A stretch of DNA of 64,000 nucleotides from Krasilnikovozyma curviuscula (GCA_014825775.1 MVAQ01000009.1:1-64000), one strand, 5' to 3'; shown: positions 35,651 through 47,523, counted from the first letter of the stretch. Numbers and translations: made by a program. The notes: a model not told the origin generated them from the letters alone.

Positions 35651-37434
35651 ATGTCTGCTGAAGTTTCTGCTCCTGCTCCTGTTGTTGAGACCGTTGAAGC
35701 TCCAAAGGTTGAGGAAACTACCCTAGCCGTTGCTGAACCAACTGAAGTGGCCCCTGCCAAGGTCGAGGAACCTGCTCCTGCTGTCGTATCTACTGAAGAG
35801 CCAAAGGTTAGTCTTCCTATCAATCTAATCCACCCCATCCGTGAAACTGATCTAGCCCTTTTGATTCACAGACTACTGAGGAAGGCACGTTTTCCTTATC
35901 TCATGTCCTTTCGCTTCCCCCTTCATCTCCTGACTCTCTGTCGTGCCTAATTTAGCTCCAGCTGCCGCTTCTGAGTCAACCACTGAAGGTGGGTATTTTC
36001 CTCTGCTACTATGCGAGAATCCCAACTGATCATCGTCCTTGTGTGCGCGTTTCATTTGCGCAGCCGCCCCTGTCGCTGAAGAAACTAAGGTTTGTCGAAA
36101 CTTTCTTTGATTCTCGCGTTCTTTCCATTTCTACGCCAGGCCGCTTTCTTACCAAGTCTTCCGGGTGTCTCATGTAGCCAGCTGAAGCTACTCCAGCACC
36201 AAAGAAGAAGTTCGGTTTCTTCTCTGACTTCCTTGCTAAGGTACGATGACTACCACTAGGTCTCGATTTCGCAATTTGGAACCAAACTGACGAACAAAAT
36301 TTGTTGGCATATCTTGAAATTTAATACAGAGAGAAGCTTCTGCTAAGGTATGTTCAACTTGCCATTCCCAAGGCATATTATCTTTAGTCGCTGACAATAC
36401 TGCTCCGTTCTTGTTACCGTTGCTCTCCAACAGGAAAAGGCAGCCCTCGCTAAGGAAAAGGCTGAGAAGGCCAAGGCTCTTGCTCTTGAGAAGAAGGAAG
36501 CTGCTGAAAAGGCTCTGGCGTTGAAGAAGGAGGAAGCTGCCGCTAAGAAGGCTGAGGAGCCAGCTCCAGCTGCCGCTGCTGAGCCAGCTACTACTGAGGA
36601 AGCTGCTGGTGCTGCTCCAACCGAGGCTGTTACCCCAGTTGCAGCTGAAGTGAGTTTATTTATTTTCTCGCTATGTGGAATAAACGTCGATAAGGCTGTC
36701 TCTAACGCTTCCTCGTCCTTGTTTTGATTTTTTCTCGCAACAGGAAGCCGCCGTAGAGACTCCAGCCAAAGAGACTGAAACTTCTGCTGTCCCAGCTCCA
36801 GCTCCAGCTGTTGTAAGTAGTTACACATAGGTCTTTGCCTTGTAGTGAGGTTCTCGTGTTGGTTTACTGATAACTTGCTACAGGAGGAGGCTAAACCATC
36901 ACCGGTCGACAAGGCAACCAAAGTTAACAGACGTCTTTCCACCAAAGTAAGTAAAGACTTAGTTCCTTTTTTTCTTTTTCTTTTTCATCAACTTCAACTA
37001 ATGAGATATGTACCTTTTCTCCAGGTTCTCGGATTCTTGAAGCCAAAAGAGAAGGCTGCTCCAGCTACCACAGAAAAAGTCCCAGAGGTATGTTACAGTC
37101 CATTGAATACTCTCAATCCTTTGTAGAATTCTGATCCGGTATCAATCCTGCAGGCTGCCCCAAAGCTTGACGCCGTGGCTACCCCAGCTCCAATCGAGGA
37201 GAGCGCCGTTACCGCTACTGAGGAGAGTTAGTAACGCTATCGCATCGGATCATCTTCACATCGCTCATTTTGGCTGATCGCATCCTCCGTCTTACTTTTT
37301 TGTGTTGGTTAGCTCCAGCTGCTGCCCCAGCTCTTGTTGAAGAGACTCCCGCCGTCGCTGAACCAGAATCCACTGAGGCTAAGGTGGAATCCACCACTCC
37401 AGCCGCCGCTGCTCCGGCCGTCGTTGCTGCCTAA
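35651..37434 (+). CDS. Ala/Glu/Pro-rich basidiomycete protein with repeated RRLS/KPKEK-type modules, 12 exons
   Basis: Twelve exons: 35651-35806, 35872-35884, 35956-35988, 36064-36089, 36178-36240, 36330-36347, 36434-36649, 36744-36812, 36884-36946, 37025-37087, 37154-37226, 37313-37434. Most are multiples of three. The protein is almost only Ala, Glu, Pro, Thr, Val and Lys: acidic stretches alternate with basic pieces, KKKFGFFSDFLAKREASAK and KVNRRLSTKVLGFLKPKEK, plus a Lys/Glu/Ala helix in exon 7. These FGFF/LGFLKPKEK pieces look like copies of one module known in basidiomycete proteins with no assigned role. There is no signal peptide or membrane span. Three exons are exactly 63 nt, pointing to exon duplication. 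The strong pyrimidine-rich promoter and preferred codons suggest high expression. Exon 2 needs a GC donor. Confidence 0.8.
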
Positions 37435-37750
37435 TGAGCAATGCTTCTATTCTCTTGATTCACCTGTTTGTTCGATAACCACAGCAGCCCTTTTTACTTA
37501 GTGACACCCTAATTGTTTTAATGACCTATAACTTACTTAGTAATATTGCTTTGACACTAATTTTGTCTTTGATGACATTTTTTTCTTTCCTACTTCTTAC
37601 ATTCAAACAGCTGCAGCAAGATGAGTGAAGGAAGGTGAATCTGAGGGGAATTGTGGCGAGAAGAGAATGACTTTAGCCGCCCACTAAGAGAAGAATGAAG
37701 TCGCTTGAGTTTCTTTAAATCATTACTGTCCACCTCTTATCGTTTCTACA
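37435..37750. other. Intergenic, AT-rich
   Basis: 3' region of the preceding gene (AT-rich, 37490-37600) and leader of the next. An ATG at 37621 opens only five codons. Confidence 0.4.
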
Positions 37751-38720
37751 ATGGTCTGCTATGTTGTCACAGTGCGTTTTGTCTTCATCAAGAGGTTAAA
37801 AATCAGAGCCAATTTACCTAATCTTATCTTTGAATTAACCCAAGCAGGGTTGTGCCAAGTTTGTATCTCTACCTTTCCTCCTGGTTCTCATCAAATCCTT
37901 ACTCTGTTTTATCTCACAGAGGTCTTGGTCTTGAATGGATCACTCAGCTGCTGAGCAAAGCTGATACGAAACTTGTCGTTGCAACAGCCAGGGAGTCTTC
38001 TGTCGCTCTTGACGAGTTGAATGCCACTTCAGGGGGTAGATTAAACATTGTGTTGATGGACTTGAGTAAGGAAGAGAGTATAGAAGTAAGTGGTGACACT
38101 GGGTTCAGCTCGCAACCACATACCTGCTCATGTTGTTCTCTTTGTCTTTCCAGCTCGCCAGCAAAAAAATCATCGCTCTTTTCAACTCAAACACCCTCGA
38201 CGTTATCATCCACAATGCTGCTTTGCATGGAGGAGATACCGTTGCGACAGCCACGCCAACTTACGCTTTGACAACCTGTTTCTCGACCAATGTTACTGGG
38301 CCACACCTCCTCACCTCTCTCCTCCTGTCCAAACTCTCACCAGCTGCCAAGATTGTGTTTATCTCTTCACGTCGTGGCTCGATCCAGAGGACTGTTGAGA
38401 CGGACTACGACAACGAGGTTGCGTACGCGGTGACGAAAGCCGCCGTAAACATGCTTGCGGTGAAGTGGGCGATGCTGTTCAAAAAGGAAAAGGTTGTGCT
38501 CTGTCTGCATCCTGGCTGGTGTTCTACAGATATGGGAGGGAGTAAGGCACCGCTTGCCCCTCATGAGAGCGTTTCATCGATGTGAATACAGCGTCTCGTT
38601 ATCTCATCTCTTCTTCAACGACTGAATTTCTTCTCAAACAGGATCAAACTAGTGGACTCTGCCGAACCAAAGGATTCTGCGACCTTTATAGACTACACCG
38701 GGGAAGCTCTTCCATTTTAG
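37751..38720 (+). CDS. Short-chain dehydrogenase/reductase (carbonyl reductase/sniffer-like)
   Basis: An NAD(P)(H)-dependent oxidoreductase of the classical SDR family; the substrate is unknown. Five exons (37751-37771, 37848-37858, 37920-38085, 38154-38581, 38642-38720) total 234 residues. Splicing across the 11-nt second exon builds VVTGCAKGLGLEWI, the TGxxxGxG nucleotide-binding loop. Further motifs: DLSKEESIE (adenine side), IIHNAAL (NNAG-like), KIVFISSRRGS with the catalytic Ser, and YAVTKAAVNML with the Tyr-x3-Lys pair, then LHPGWCSTDMGG. The order and size fit the single-domain SDRs close to fungal C-factor/sniffer proteins. The last exon ends IDYTGEALPF. Cytosolic: no targeting signal. 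Confidence 0.88.
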
Positions 38721-38969
38721 AGCCGGTTATGTTATCTGTAATCACTGTAAATTAAAAACAACGAGCACTACGAAAGCCGGGCGGGCCTGGTTTCGCCCTT
38801 TTCTCTCGAGAATACCCCCTCGTCGTTTCTCAAACCCCTCTTGAAGCTCTCCTGCTTTCAGCGTGGCCTTCTTGTATACCGTTTCCTGTGGCGCCACCGT
38901 CAATATCCCCTCGCAAAAAGTAGAGCCTCGATGAATCTTGAACTGCAGTTTCAGCAAAGTATTAGAACT

Positions 38970-41255
38970 ATGCTTCGCTCTTTCAGTACCTCAGTCACCC
39001 GACTGGCTATCAGGCCCAGTTCGCAGTTCACCAGGACCTTCTCCTTCGTTCCTCGAGGTTCGTACACAAATTTACTCTGGATTACGAGTGGTTTTCGTCG
39101 ACCAACTTCTTATTGATCTCTGAATTGAAATCGTTGCACTTTGTATTCTTAGCTATTCCCACGGCTGCATCTTCTCCCATTTCCTGCTGGAAACAAGACC
39201 AGGCAGCAGCTCGATACTCGACTGCTTCAGCTGTCGCCGCAGAGCAAGTGGAATCCAATCCAGTATCACAAGCACCATTCACTGAAGAAGCAGAAGCTCC
39301 CAGGAAGAGCTTCCAATCGTTAGGAGATAAAATACACCCTAAGACACTGGACGCTCTTGTTGGAAAGCCTTTTAACTTCAAAACTATGTCGGTCGTCCAA
39401 GAAAAAGTTTTCGAGCTGCTGCCGGGCTTAATCGAAGAAGGTCCATCGAAGACTGATATTCTGGTTAAGGTTTGTTTGGAAATAAAGCTTTCTTATATCT
39501 TCGATTGAGTGACTGACAGCCTAGCGCCGTCACTCTTTTCCTTGAAACTGTCAGGCACGAACGGGAACTGGAAAGACCATTGCGTTCCTTACACCAGCTC
39601 TGGAATCGCGTCTGCGAAAATTGGCTGATATGGAAGGAAACGGCGTTCGTTACGCTCAGGTTAACACCGGCACCCTCATCCTCTCGCCCACTCGAGAACT
39701 CGCAACTCAAATCGCTACGGAAGCATCAGCTATCTGTTCGAAACACAACGCTGGAAAGAGACCTGAGGATCAGATTGGTGTCCATCTTTTTGTGGGTGGA
39801 ATGAGTAAAAGGGCTCAGTTCCAAGCATTCAACTACAGGAGGAAGGATATTCTTGTCGCAACTCCTGGACGATTGAAAGATTTTATTCAGACGGAACAGG
39901 CCATATCCGGTAGTTTGAGAAATCTTGAGACGGTTAGTGAATTCCTATGCCCTTGCTCCTTGTCCGCAATGACGCTTTCTGACCCTGTGCGCACCTTAAC
40001 AAACCCAGCTTATTCTCGACGAAGCTGACACCCTGCTCGACATGGGATTCGAACAAGACTTGCGATTTATCCTGAATTCATGCAACAAGGATCGACAAAC
40101 GTTCCTCTTTTCGGCAACGGTCTCGCAATCCATCCAACGAATCGCCAAAGCAGCACTCAAGCCCAACTCCGTGTATCTCGACTGTGTTCCTAAAAATGAA
40201 GCTGCGACCGTCGACAAAATTGATCAAAACTACACCTTGCTTGAAGGTTCTCATCAGCTTATACCACACCTTATGCGACTCATTGCCCACGATCAGCTCA
40301 TCAGAGCCGGCAAATCCAAAGTTATTGTCTTCTGCAATACCACCAAACAAACCATGCTCTTTTCCACCATCATTCGCGCCCTTTCCTCAGTTCTTCCCAG
40401 TAAAAACGCTAAAGTTTACGAGATTCACTCCGGTCTTGAACAGAGAACGCGATTCAACACCTCTGATAGGTTCAGAAAGGATTCCAGCGGCGCGTCCATC
40501 TTGGTCACCTCCGACGTCTCAGCCCGTGGAGTTGACTACCCAGGTACAAGCCGAGTCATCCAGCTTGGTGTTCCCAAAGAAGGTGAGCAGTATGTTCACA
40601 GAGTTGGAAGGACGGGTAGAGGTGGAAAGGACGGTATGGGCGATATTGTGATGCTTCCCTTCGAAACTGGATTCATGGCCCGACACCTCAACACCTACCC
40701 GCTCAAGAACCGAGACGTCGAGATCTTCCAGCAGGAGCTTTCTGAAATGGCCAAAGAGTTTGATTCGATACCGAAGATCGTCAAAGATCAAGTCGGACGA
40801 CCCATCACCTCATCTGCAGCCACTCGAACAGCCAGCGAAGGCATTAACAGCATCGACGAGAAAGTGATGAGGCTACAGGAGTCATTCAACCCGGATGATA
40901 TCAATGATGTGATTGGTGGGCTGTTGGGATTCTACGTCGGTGCCGCTTCCAACATGGGTGCTAACAAGCGGGACATGCCTGAAGCGATGAAGGAATGGGG
41001 AATGGGAGCTGGTGGGTTGAAGGAACCACCTTACTTCTCGCAGAACTTCCTGAGTAAGCTTGGTATCAGCTCCGGAGATGGAAACCGTAATGGAAATTGG
41101 GGAAGGCCAGGAGGTTTTAACCGGGGCTCTGGCGGTAACAACAGGCAGGGCTCATACAGTGGAAGCGGAGGACGAGGTTAGTTGTTCCACTTGAGAGGTT
41201 TCATGTCTCTGTCTGATGTATTATCTCCATTTTTTCAGGTGGACGCCGATATTAG
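38970..41255 (+). CDS. Mitochondrial-type DEAD-box RNA helicase (Mss116-like)
   Basis: Five exons (38970-39057, 39153-39469, 39555-39932, 40009-41176, 41239-41255) give 655 residues. The N-terminus (MLRSFSTSVTRLAIRPSS) is basic, Ser/Arg-rich and without acids, a mitochondrial presequence. Helicase motifs in order: ARTGTGKT, PTRELATQ, GG, TPGRL, LDEADTLLDMGF, SAT, VIVFCNT, TSDVSARGVDYP, HRVGRTGRGG. The motif spread, with the large insert at SKHNAGKRPEDQIG and the C-terminal extension, resembles Mss116, the RNA chaperone for mitochondrial intron splicing and translation. The tail is Gly/Arg/Asn-rich. If the last intron (41177-41238) is not removed, the protein stops at 41181 in GGRG; splicing gives GGRGGRRY. 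Confidence 0.9.
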
Positions 41256-41650
41256 ACAGTCCAGATTTGGCATTTTTTTCCATTTACCCACTCGATTTTG
41301 CATTTGTATCCTTTATCATATCATACCCCACTCTGTTAGACATCCCTTTGCAACTCTCTTCGAACCGTTTTATAGAATGTTGGCCGTGCCTTCTGTTAAT
41401 CCTGACGGAATTCTTCGAAATTCAAAAATACCCATGGCTTGAAGGATCCACTTCCTTGCATCTTATAGAAAGGCCTACTCTTCTTCCCTAAGCTGCAGTC
41501 AACCTGGTTGAGAAATTATACTCGAAATCAGCCGCGTAGAAATGTTTGCGTAAGAAAACACGCCACTGCTCGCCTCTCCTCCAACCAGAACAGCTCTGAT
41601 TCTCATCCAACTTCCTGCCATTCCATTCAACAATAGCAGCAGCAGTAGCA
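41256..41650. other. Intergenic between the helicase and SPC25
   Basis: No gene seen. T-rich sequence after the helicase stop is probably its 3' UTR. A cag-repeat-like stretch (acaatagcagcagcagtagca, about 41631-41649) directly precedes the next ATG. Confidence 0.4.
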
Positions 41651-42697
41651 ATGGCCCTTCCAGCTCCAGGACCATACACTCACTACCTTGATGTCACTCC
41701 TGGTCCAACTTATCCATTCAACTTTGCAGCATTTCAGTCAACATGTTCTTCCTTCCTCGAGTCGCTCGATAAATACGTCGCCAATGCTCGCGAGGAGATC
41801 TTGAGTAGGAAGAAAGAGCGTGCTGAACAGGAGAAAGAAGAGGAAAGGATGAAGCTCAAGTTTGAGGAGGAAATATTGAAGGAAAATGAGAAGGAGAAGG
41901 CGTTGTTGAAAAGTCAGTCATGTTTTCCCTTGGTATTGCCGCCAATCCCATTAGCTGACACTCATTCTTCTTCCAATTTTAAAGCACTTTCCCAAGAACA
42001 CACTACCCTTTCATCACTCAAGTCCTCAGTCCATGCTTTGAAGCAGAATTTGAACCAACTTACTACCCAGTCGTCGTCCCTCTCTGGTGAGATCGCTGAG
42101 CTTGAGAACAAAGTCAGGGCACGAAAAGAGAAGGACAGAAGTAGATCTTCTGAAATAATGAAGGCAAGGAAAGCGGTAGAGGTTGAGTGTGAGGTGTTGG
42201 AAGATGTTCTGGGAGTGAAAGTGGAAGGTGTTTCTGGTAAGCTGAACTTCGTCGTGGGCTCCTCACAAGTGGAGGATGTCATCCGGCATTAGGCCCAAAG
42301 TTTCTCTGACACAAGTTTTGCTTCTTTTTCCACCAGCCACAACCGTCAAGATAACTTTCACGAACCTCTCCTCCCTGCAGCCATCAGCTACAGGCAGTCT
42401 AACGCTCGACATCTCTTCAGACGATGAGTACATCAGTAAGTGCACTATCCAAAATTCCTGTTGTTCTCCTCATTCCACCTTGTTTGCTTACTGACAGGCT
42501 CCTCCATCACGTTGTATTCGTCAGTCCCACCCTCAACAACATCATCGCCAAACCCATCGCACTCGCTCCCAACACTCGAGCTTCTCGTCGAAGAACTTAA
42601 CAGGAACGATCATTCTGAGGCTGAGAACAACAACTTCTATGTCTTCTTAAGGAAACTGAGAAATGCATTCAAGTGCGTCGTGGATGAGGCGGAATGA
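41651..42697 (+). CDS. SPC25: Kinetochore protein Spc25 (Ndc80 complex)
   Basis: Spc25 pairs with Spc24 in the Ndc80 complex, which links kinetochores to microtubules. Four exons (41651-41912, 41985-42236, 42337-42435, 42498-42697) give 270 residues in exact frame. Start region with FAAFQSTCSSFLESLDKYVANAREEIL, then a long Lys/Glu-rich coiled-coil (about residues 55-165). The C-terminal globular part reads TTVKITFTNLS, GSLTLDISSDDEY, SITLYSSVPP, LPTLELLVEELNR and FYVFLRKLRNAFK. The order of an FxFTN strand, a LDxSSDxxY strand, a P-x-LxxLVxxLN helix and a final FxxxxRxxF helix is that of the Spc25 RWD-like domain. Length fits the family (about 220-270). Confidence 0.82.
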
Positions 42698-44150
42698 TAG
42701 AAGACACGGCGGGATGACGACGGAGTAGCGGCCAAGTTCTTTGTACAGACATATGATAGTTTGAAATGCTCACTAATTGCTTGTAGTGAATATCGTTGTT
42801 CGTTTATAAGTTGGAAAGTACTTTCTGCTTTTGCCGACCAATTAGTATTTCGCTAGGTAGGAATTACCATCCATATTAGCTCTTTAAGATGTTGGCAGGG
42901 GCTTATTGTGCCTTAAAACAGGATTGTACAACTTTCCTTCTGGCGGGCGATCTACACTTCAGATGAAAGCTCTCGTCTCGTCTCGTCTCGTAACACCCCT
43001 TGTGGCTCTCTCGCCTTGTATCATCTGGCAAAGTTTTGTCCACCTCAGCGGCCAATACAGAACTGGACGGTCATGTAGACTGAAATTTCGCAAAAGGACG
43101 GAAAAGAGCAAGTGCAATCTCCAAACTCTCGAGCTGGGGTTGTTGTGATATTTTCAAGCTGCCAAACGCTAGCGCTTGATCTTATTCCAGTGCAAGCAGT
43201 GTATCATGAATAGTGACGCATCTTTTTCGGTGGAAAAAATCACGCGAAAGATGATGCAGGTGTGGACTGGATCAATAAGCAAGTTCATCGTAAACTTGGT
43301 CAGAATCTCCAGGGTTCTTGATGTATACGGACCAATGCGATCGCTATCCCACCAAAAACCAACACTCGTATTCGCTTCATCGGCATCAAGAGAGCCAATA
43401 CCACCCTTTCAGCTAGTGAAGATTACAGAGACCTCGATCACTGTCCAGGTAAGTGTTAGCTGCAGCCTTTCGAGGGAAGCCATTGAATGACCATCACATT
43501 GTTGTTCGCCTTCCTCTCAGGTGGTTCTATTGGTGATGGACAAGATGTACTTGCGTGCCCACACGAAGGTTCAACTGCCTGGTATGTCCTTCTGCGCCTC
43601 CTTTGGAATTCTAGATGCCAACAGGCGATCATGTCATATTACAGGTGATACAACTACAACGATGTCATGCCAGGAACCTTCACTTCCTACACTCCAAGCC
43701 TATAAAGTGCCATAGTTTTCAGATGAACGATCTCGCTTCCAGTACATCTTTTCCGTTTCGTTTGTTTTCCTTCTCTGCCGTCACCGTGACACTCGCTCGA
43801 GTGGGAATTTGTCTGAATTGCTGAACCCTCCAAACCCTCCAAAAGTACTAATGTATCGAGTGAATATCTCATGTATCGGTCTAGCTTCTCACCGGAGACT
43901 TGAAACTCATATACCACTGAGAGCTGTCAAAACTCAAGAGTGTATATCGCGCAAGCCACAAGCTGCAATCTCCAAGTTTGGTTTACCCCCCAAAGCAGAG
44001 CATTTCCGATATTCAATAAATATACACAACGTTTTCTCTTCATTTTATCGTAAGCACCGCGTTTTCCCAACGGTTCATTTGACCTCCAGCTCCAGCATAA
44101 GCGTTGCCGCGAGCTTTCTAGACTTGTCATTCGACCACGACAACTTCAAG
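42698..44150 (+). pseudogene. Unresolved 1.45-kb region with coding-like but interrupted frame (about 43217-43580)
   Basis: No intact gene could be modelled. On the plus strand one frame reads RIFFGGKNHAKDDAGVDWIN and KQVHRKLGQNLQGS, meets a TGA at 43319-43321, then continues as AIAIPPKTNTRIRFIGIKRA, LSASEDYRDLDHCPG, crosses a clean GT-AG intron (43449-43520) and continues GSIGDGQDVLACPHEGSTAW. The same intron also keeps a second frame open (FQLVKITETSITVQ to VVLLVMDKMYLRAHTKVQLP). Two further stops lie at 43211-43216. Either it is a decayed gene with lost start, or a real gene whose small exons I cannot place. The product is not recognised. The stretch 43720-44150 has no features and should include the PRP3 promoter. 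A (tctcg) run is at about 42968-42988. Confidence 0.3.
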
Positions 44151-46398
44151 ATGTCAAGTCCGGGAGGGAAGCGACCCAATCCATATGGATCAGAGAACCT
44201 TCCACAGGCAAAGAGGTTCGTGTCTGGTTTCTCTGTTTTTGCCTACTGCTTCCTCAGAAATTTCAAACTAAGTTGTTCTCATTTGCTCTCCTTCTCAGGC
44301 CTGAGCCCTCTGCTATCCCCGCAGGTGTCATCGATGTGAGCAGAGTCACAACTTCTCCACCAAATGACAATACTGACAATTGCTGTATTCAGGCTGCTGA
44401 GATAGCCCGACGGAAAGCAGCAGCCATGGCAAGACTGGCAGCATTGGGCTTGTCCAGGTCCAGTGCTTCCTCTGCTCCAGCAGCTCCAAGTTCAACTCCG
44501 GCAGTACCAGTACAAGGGAACTCTGTGATACAGGCAGCAATTGCAGAGGCTAAAGCTAGGGCAGCTGCTGCTTTGCAAGCCAAGACGGGTGGTTCTGGTA
44601 TTGCCCCTCCTACCGCTTCTGTATCTATTTCTACTCCCTCAGCACCACCTGTATCGTCAAACCAAGCTCCAAAGGGTTATGGATTGGATTTTCCTCCGTC
44701 ACTGCAGCATGGAGGCACCCTTTCAGCCAAAGAACAGGCTCAGAAGGAGAGGGACAGATACAAGACGGTTGCCCCCAAGTTTACTAGTTTGAAGGTATGA
44801 TACGTTCTCATACAGGTTCTCACGTGGTGGAATATATCTTAATGAAGACTTGGTTCCTGTTTTTCCTGCAGGCTAATGCTAGGAATGCCACTGGTTCTCC
44901 TGGTCCCTCGTCGATTTCTGCAGCAGGTTCCTCAACGCCAAAAATCAATCCTTACCTAAATACCACTCCTGATGAGGATCTCATTTACACCAACACAAAA
45001 GCTCCTCGTCAGCTGAAATTTATCCAAAAAGGTAAATACGTCCAGATTGCAGAGCAGATCAAGGCTGAAGAACAGTTGGAGGCGTTGAAGCAAAGGATCG
45101 CGGAGCGTGCTAGGTTGGCTGGTCTGGAGAGCGATTTTAACAGTCAAGAACGAATCATTAGAGTCAGTATCACCTCCCTGAATATCTAGCACCCGGAAAA
45201 CTGACTCCCAGATTTCTCCCCTAGCGCGAACCACCACCGGAAGTGGAATGGTGGGACGAACCTCTTCTTCAAGCAGGCGCAACCTCATACCCATCCACTT
45301 CAAAGGTACGAGAGGAGTCTTTAATATTTGCTCCCGAAGATTCTCCGGTCACAGTCTACATTCAGCATCCAATTGAACTTCCCGGACCAGGCGCAAAGAA
45401 GAAGGTCGAGGCGAGACCGCTGATGTTGACGAAGAAGGAGGCGAAAAAGATGAGGAAGCAGAGGAGAATGGCCGAGTTGCAGGATAGACAAGACAGAGTC
45501 AGGATGGGTCTGATTCCACCCGATGCGCCAAAAGGTACGTGCGATCTTTCTTTCTCTTTGAACATTCGCATCGTGACTTTGTCTTCTTTGGTTTCACTTA
45601 CGTTGTTTGTTCTCCCTTTTCTCATCAGTCCGACTGGCCAATTTGATGCGAGTTTTGGCTTCCGATGCAATTCAAGATCCTACCAAGGTTGAAGCGAAGG
45701 TTCGACGAGAAGTCGCTGGTCGCAGGGAGACTCATGAGAAGACGAACGAAGCTAGAAAGTTGACTGATGAGCAGAGAAGGGAGAAGAAAGACGAAAAGAA
45801 GGAAAAGGATGAAGCGAAGGGACTGTTTGCTGCCGCTTTCAAGTAAGTTGCTCGCTTTCGTCCTTTCTGTTTCGATTTTCAGCTATCTCTCCCTTTCACG
45901 AATCTAATTTCTGACACTCTATCATATCTGCACTAATTCATCAGGATTAAATACTTGACCAACCCGTCTCATCGATTCAAAGTTGTCCAAAACGCACGCC
46001 AGGCGGGGCTCATGGGATGCTGTCTCTATGCTCCCAACTTCGCTTTGATTTACGTGGAAGGAAGTGCGAAATCTATCAAGTTTTACAAGAGGCTGATGAC
46101 GATCCGAATCGACTGGACAGAAGAAGCGAGGGCAAAAGATGACTTCGGTGGTGACGGCGAGGGAATGGCAGAAGATGATGAGGAGAAAGAAAAACAACAA
46201 CAGAACCAACCGGTTGCACCTCAAAGTTTGAAGGATAACAAGTGCGAGCTTGTCTGGGAAGGTGCTCTCAGAGAGAAGGCGTTCAATATCTTCAAGGCTA
46301 AGTCTGTCGAGTCTGAGAGGGCAGCGAGGGAGTTTTTGGGGTCTAAGAATGAAGGTATTTGGGATCTTGCTGCCAGATACCAGGGAGATGAGATTTAG
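44151..46398 (+). CDS. PRP3: U4/U6 small nuclear ribonucleoprotein Prp3
   Basis: Prp3 binds the U4/U6 duplex and is needed to form the U4/U6.U5 tri-snRNP of the spliceosome. The N-terminus (GGKRPNPYGSENLPQAKRPEP) and an Ala-rich helix (EIARRKAAAMARLAALGL, AAIAEAKARAAAALQAK) are followed by a Ser/Pro linker and NPYLNTTPDEDLIY. The Prp3 domain runs from LKFIQKGKYVQIAEQIKAEEQ to a basic stretch around KKEAKKMRKQRRMAELQDRQ, with EWWDEPLL and VYIQHPIELP. The C-terminal DUF1115 part has NPSHRFKVVQNARQAGLMGC, LIYVEGSAKSIKFYKRLM and RIDWTEEA, ending in LAARYQGDEI. These blocks are strongly conserved in Prp3 orthologues. Several introns have conventional sites, for example after 44215 and 44795. Confidence 0.95.
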
Positions 46399-47523
46399 AG
46401 CGTTGAATGGAAAGAAAAGCCGGTCGTCGGTGCAGGGTGTCGCCTGGTGTCGCCAAGGTCCGATGCGCCTTGCTGATCCAGTTTTTAACGGTTACACCCA
46501 AAGAAGGGTACCTCTCAGATATCCTGGTGTATGATAACCTATTGTGCTATAAGAAACTGCAAGTTTCAGTAATTCGTAGCGGTGCCGACTGCGATATGAC
46601 TGTAACAGTCGTCTGGCTTGCCACGAGGCCCTGAACGATTTCTCTTGTGATTTGCTCGACTAGGCTTGTTCACGAGCAGCCAGCCGCCCCTCTCAAGACC
46701 CTTGGTCCGGTTTTCATTTTTCAAGACTGAGTACTCCAGCACCAGGATATCTTCATCGAGCTCTCATCCTACCCAATCCCCAATTGGTCAGCTTCTACTC
46801 CTCGCAGAAAAGCCCAAAGTCTCTCCAGGTCCAGTTTTGGGCAACGAAGATTAATTCCTCTTCCTTCTGGTGCAGTGGCAGAGTCAATCACCTTTGATCA
46901 GCACTAGATCTCACACCAGCTCAGTGAATCTGTGCTCAGAACTTTCTTGCAGAAGTTCTTTCCCGTCTCAGCCCCATCCAACCAGCGCCTCAGCGTAGGC
47001 GAAATCCTGACCAGGAAACGAAGGGCTTGCTCTATCGAAGCTAACTTCTGGTCGACAGGCTGGTAGTGAACTGCTGTGATCTCTATAGCAAAGAGACTGA
47101 CTAAACTCACCATCGTCAGGCAAGTATCTCCTTTTTCCCTTCTCTCTTTTTTTCCCTATCCTCCACCTCGACAAGTTGTTTCTCGAAGCAACTTCTGCCA
47201 AGATCCCATCGTTTACCGTAGGCTGTGGTAGATTTGGGTGATTACAGTACAAGAAACCATTCGCTGGAGCATGTGCTTTCCAATCTACTAGCGGATGATG
47301 TGAGCGAGAGCTTGATCGTCTGACGGGTTACCCTGCTGCTGGAATTTCGTCTTGTTGCTCCTATAACTGACAGATGACCCCTTCTCGTCTATTTCTTACA
47401 GTTCTACCCCTGGCTGTGACGCTCTGATAGAGCTCATTCATACTTTTCCAGCTCGTCAAAAAGTAATCCGGGAAGCATCAGCGTTCTCATCAAATCGAAA
47501 CTACTCATCGTTTCGCTGACACT
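46399..47523. other. Long intergenic before the La-motif gene
   Basis: About 1.1 kb with no coding sequence I can support on either strand. It probably contains the PRP3 3' UTR and a long leader of the La-motif gene, perhaps with leader introns. Confidence 0.4.

Noticed and set aside
42965..42990. (tctcg)n short tandem run
   Set aside because: Only about four imperfect copies; ordinary microsatellite, not CRISPR or telomeric.
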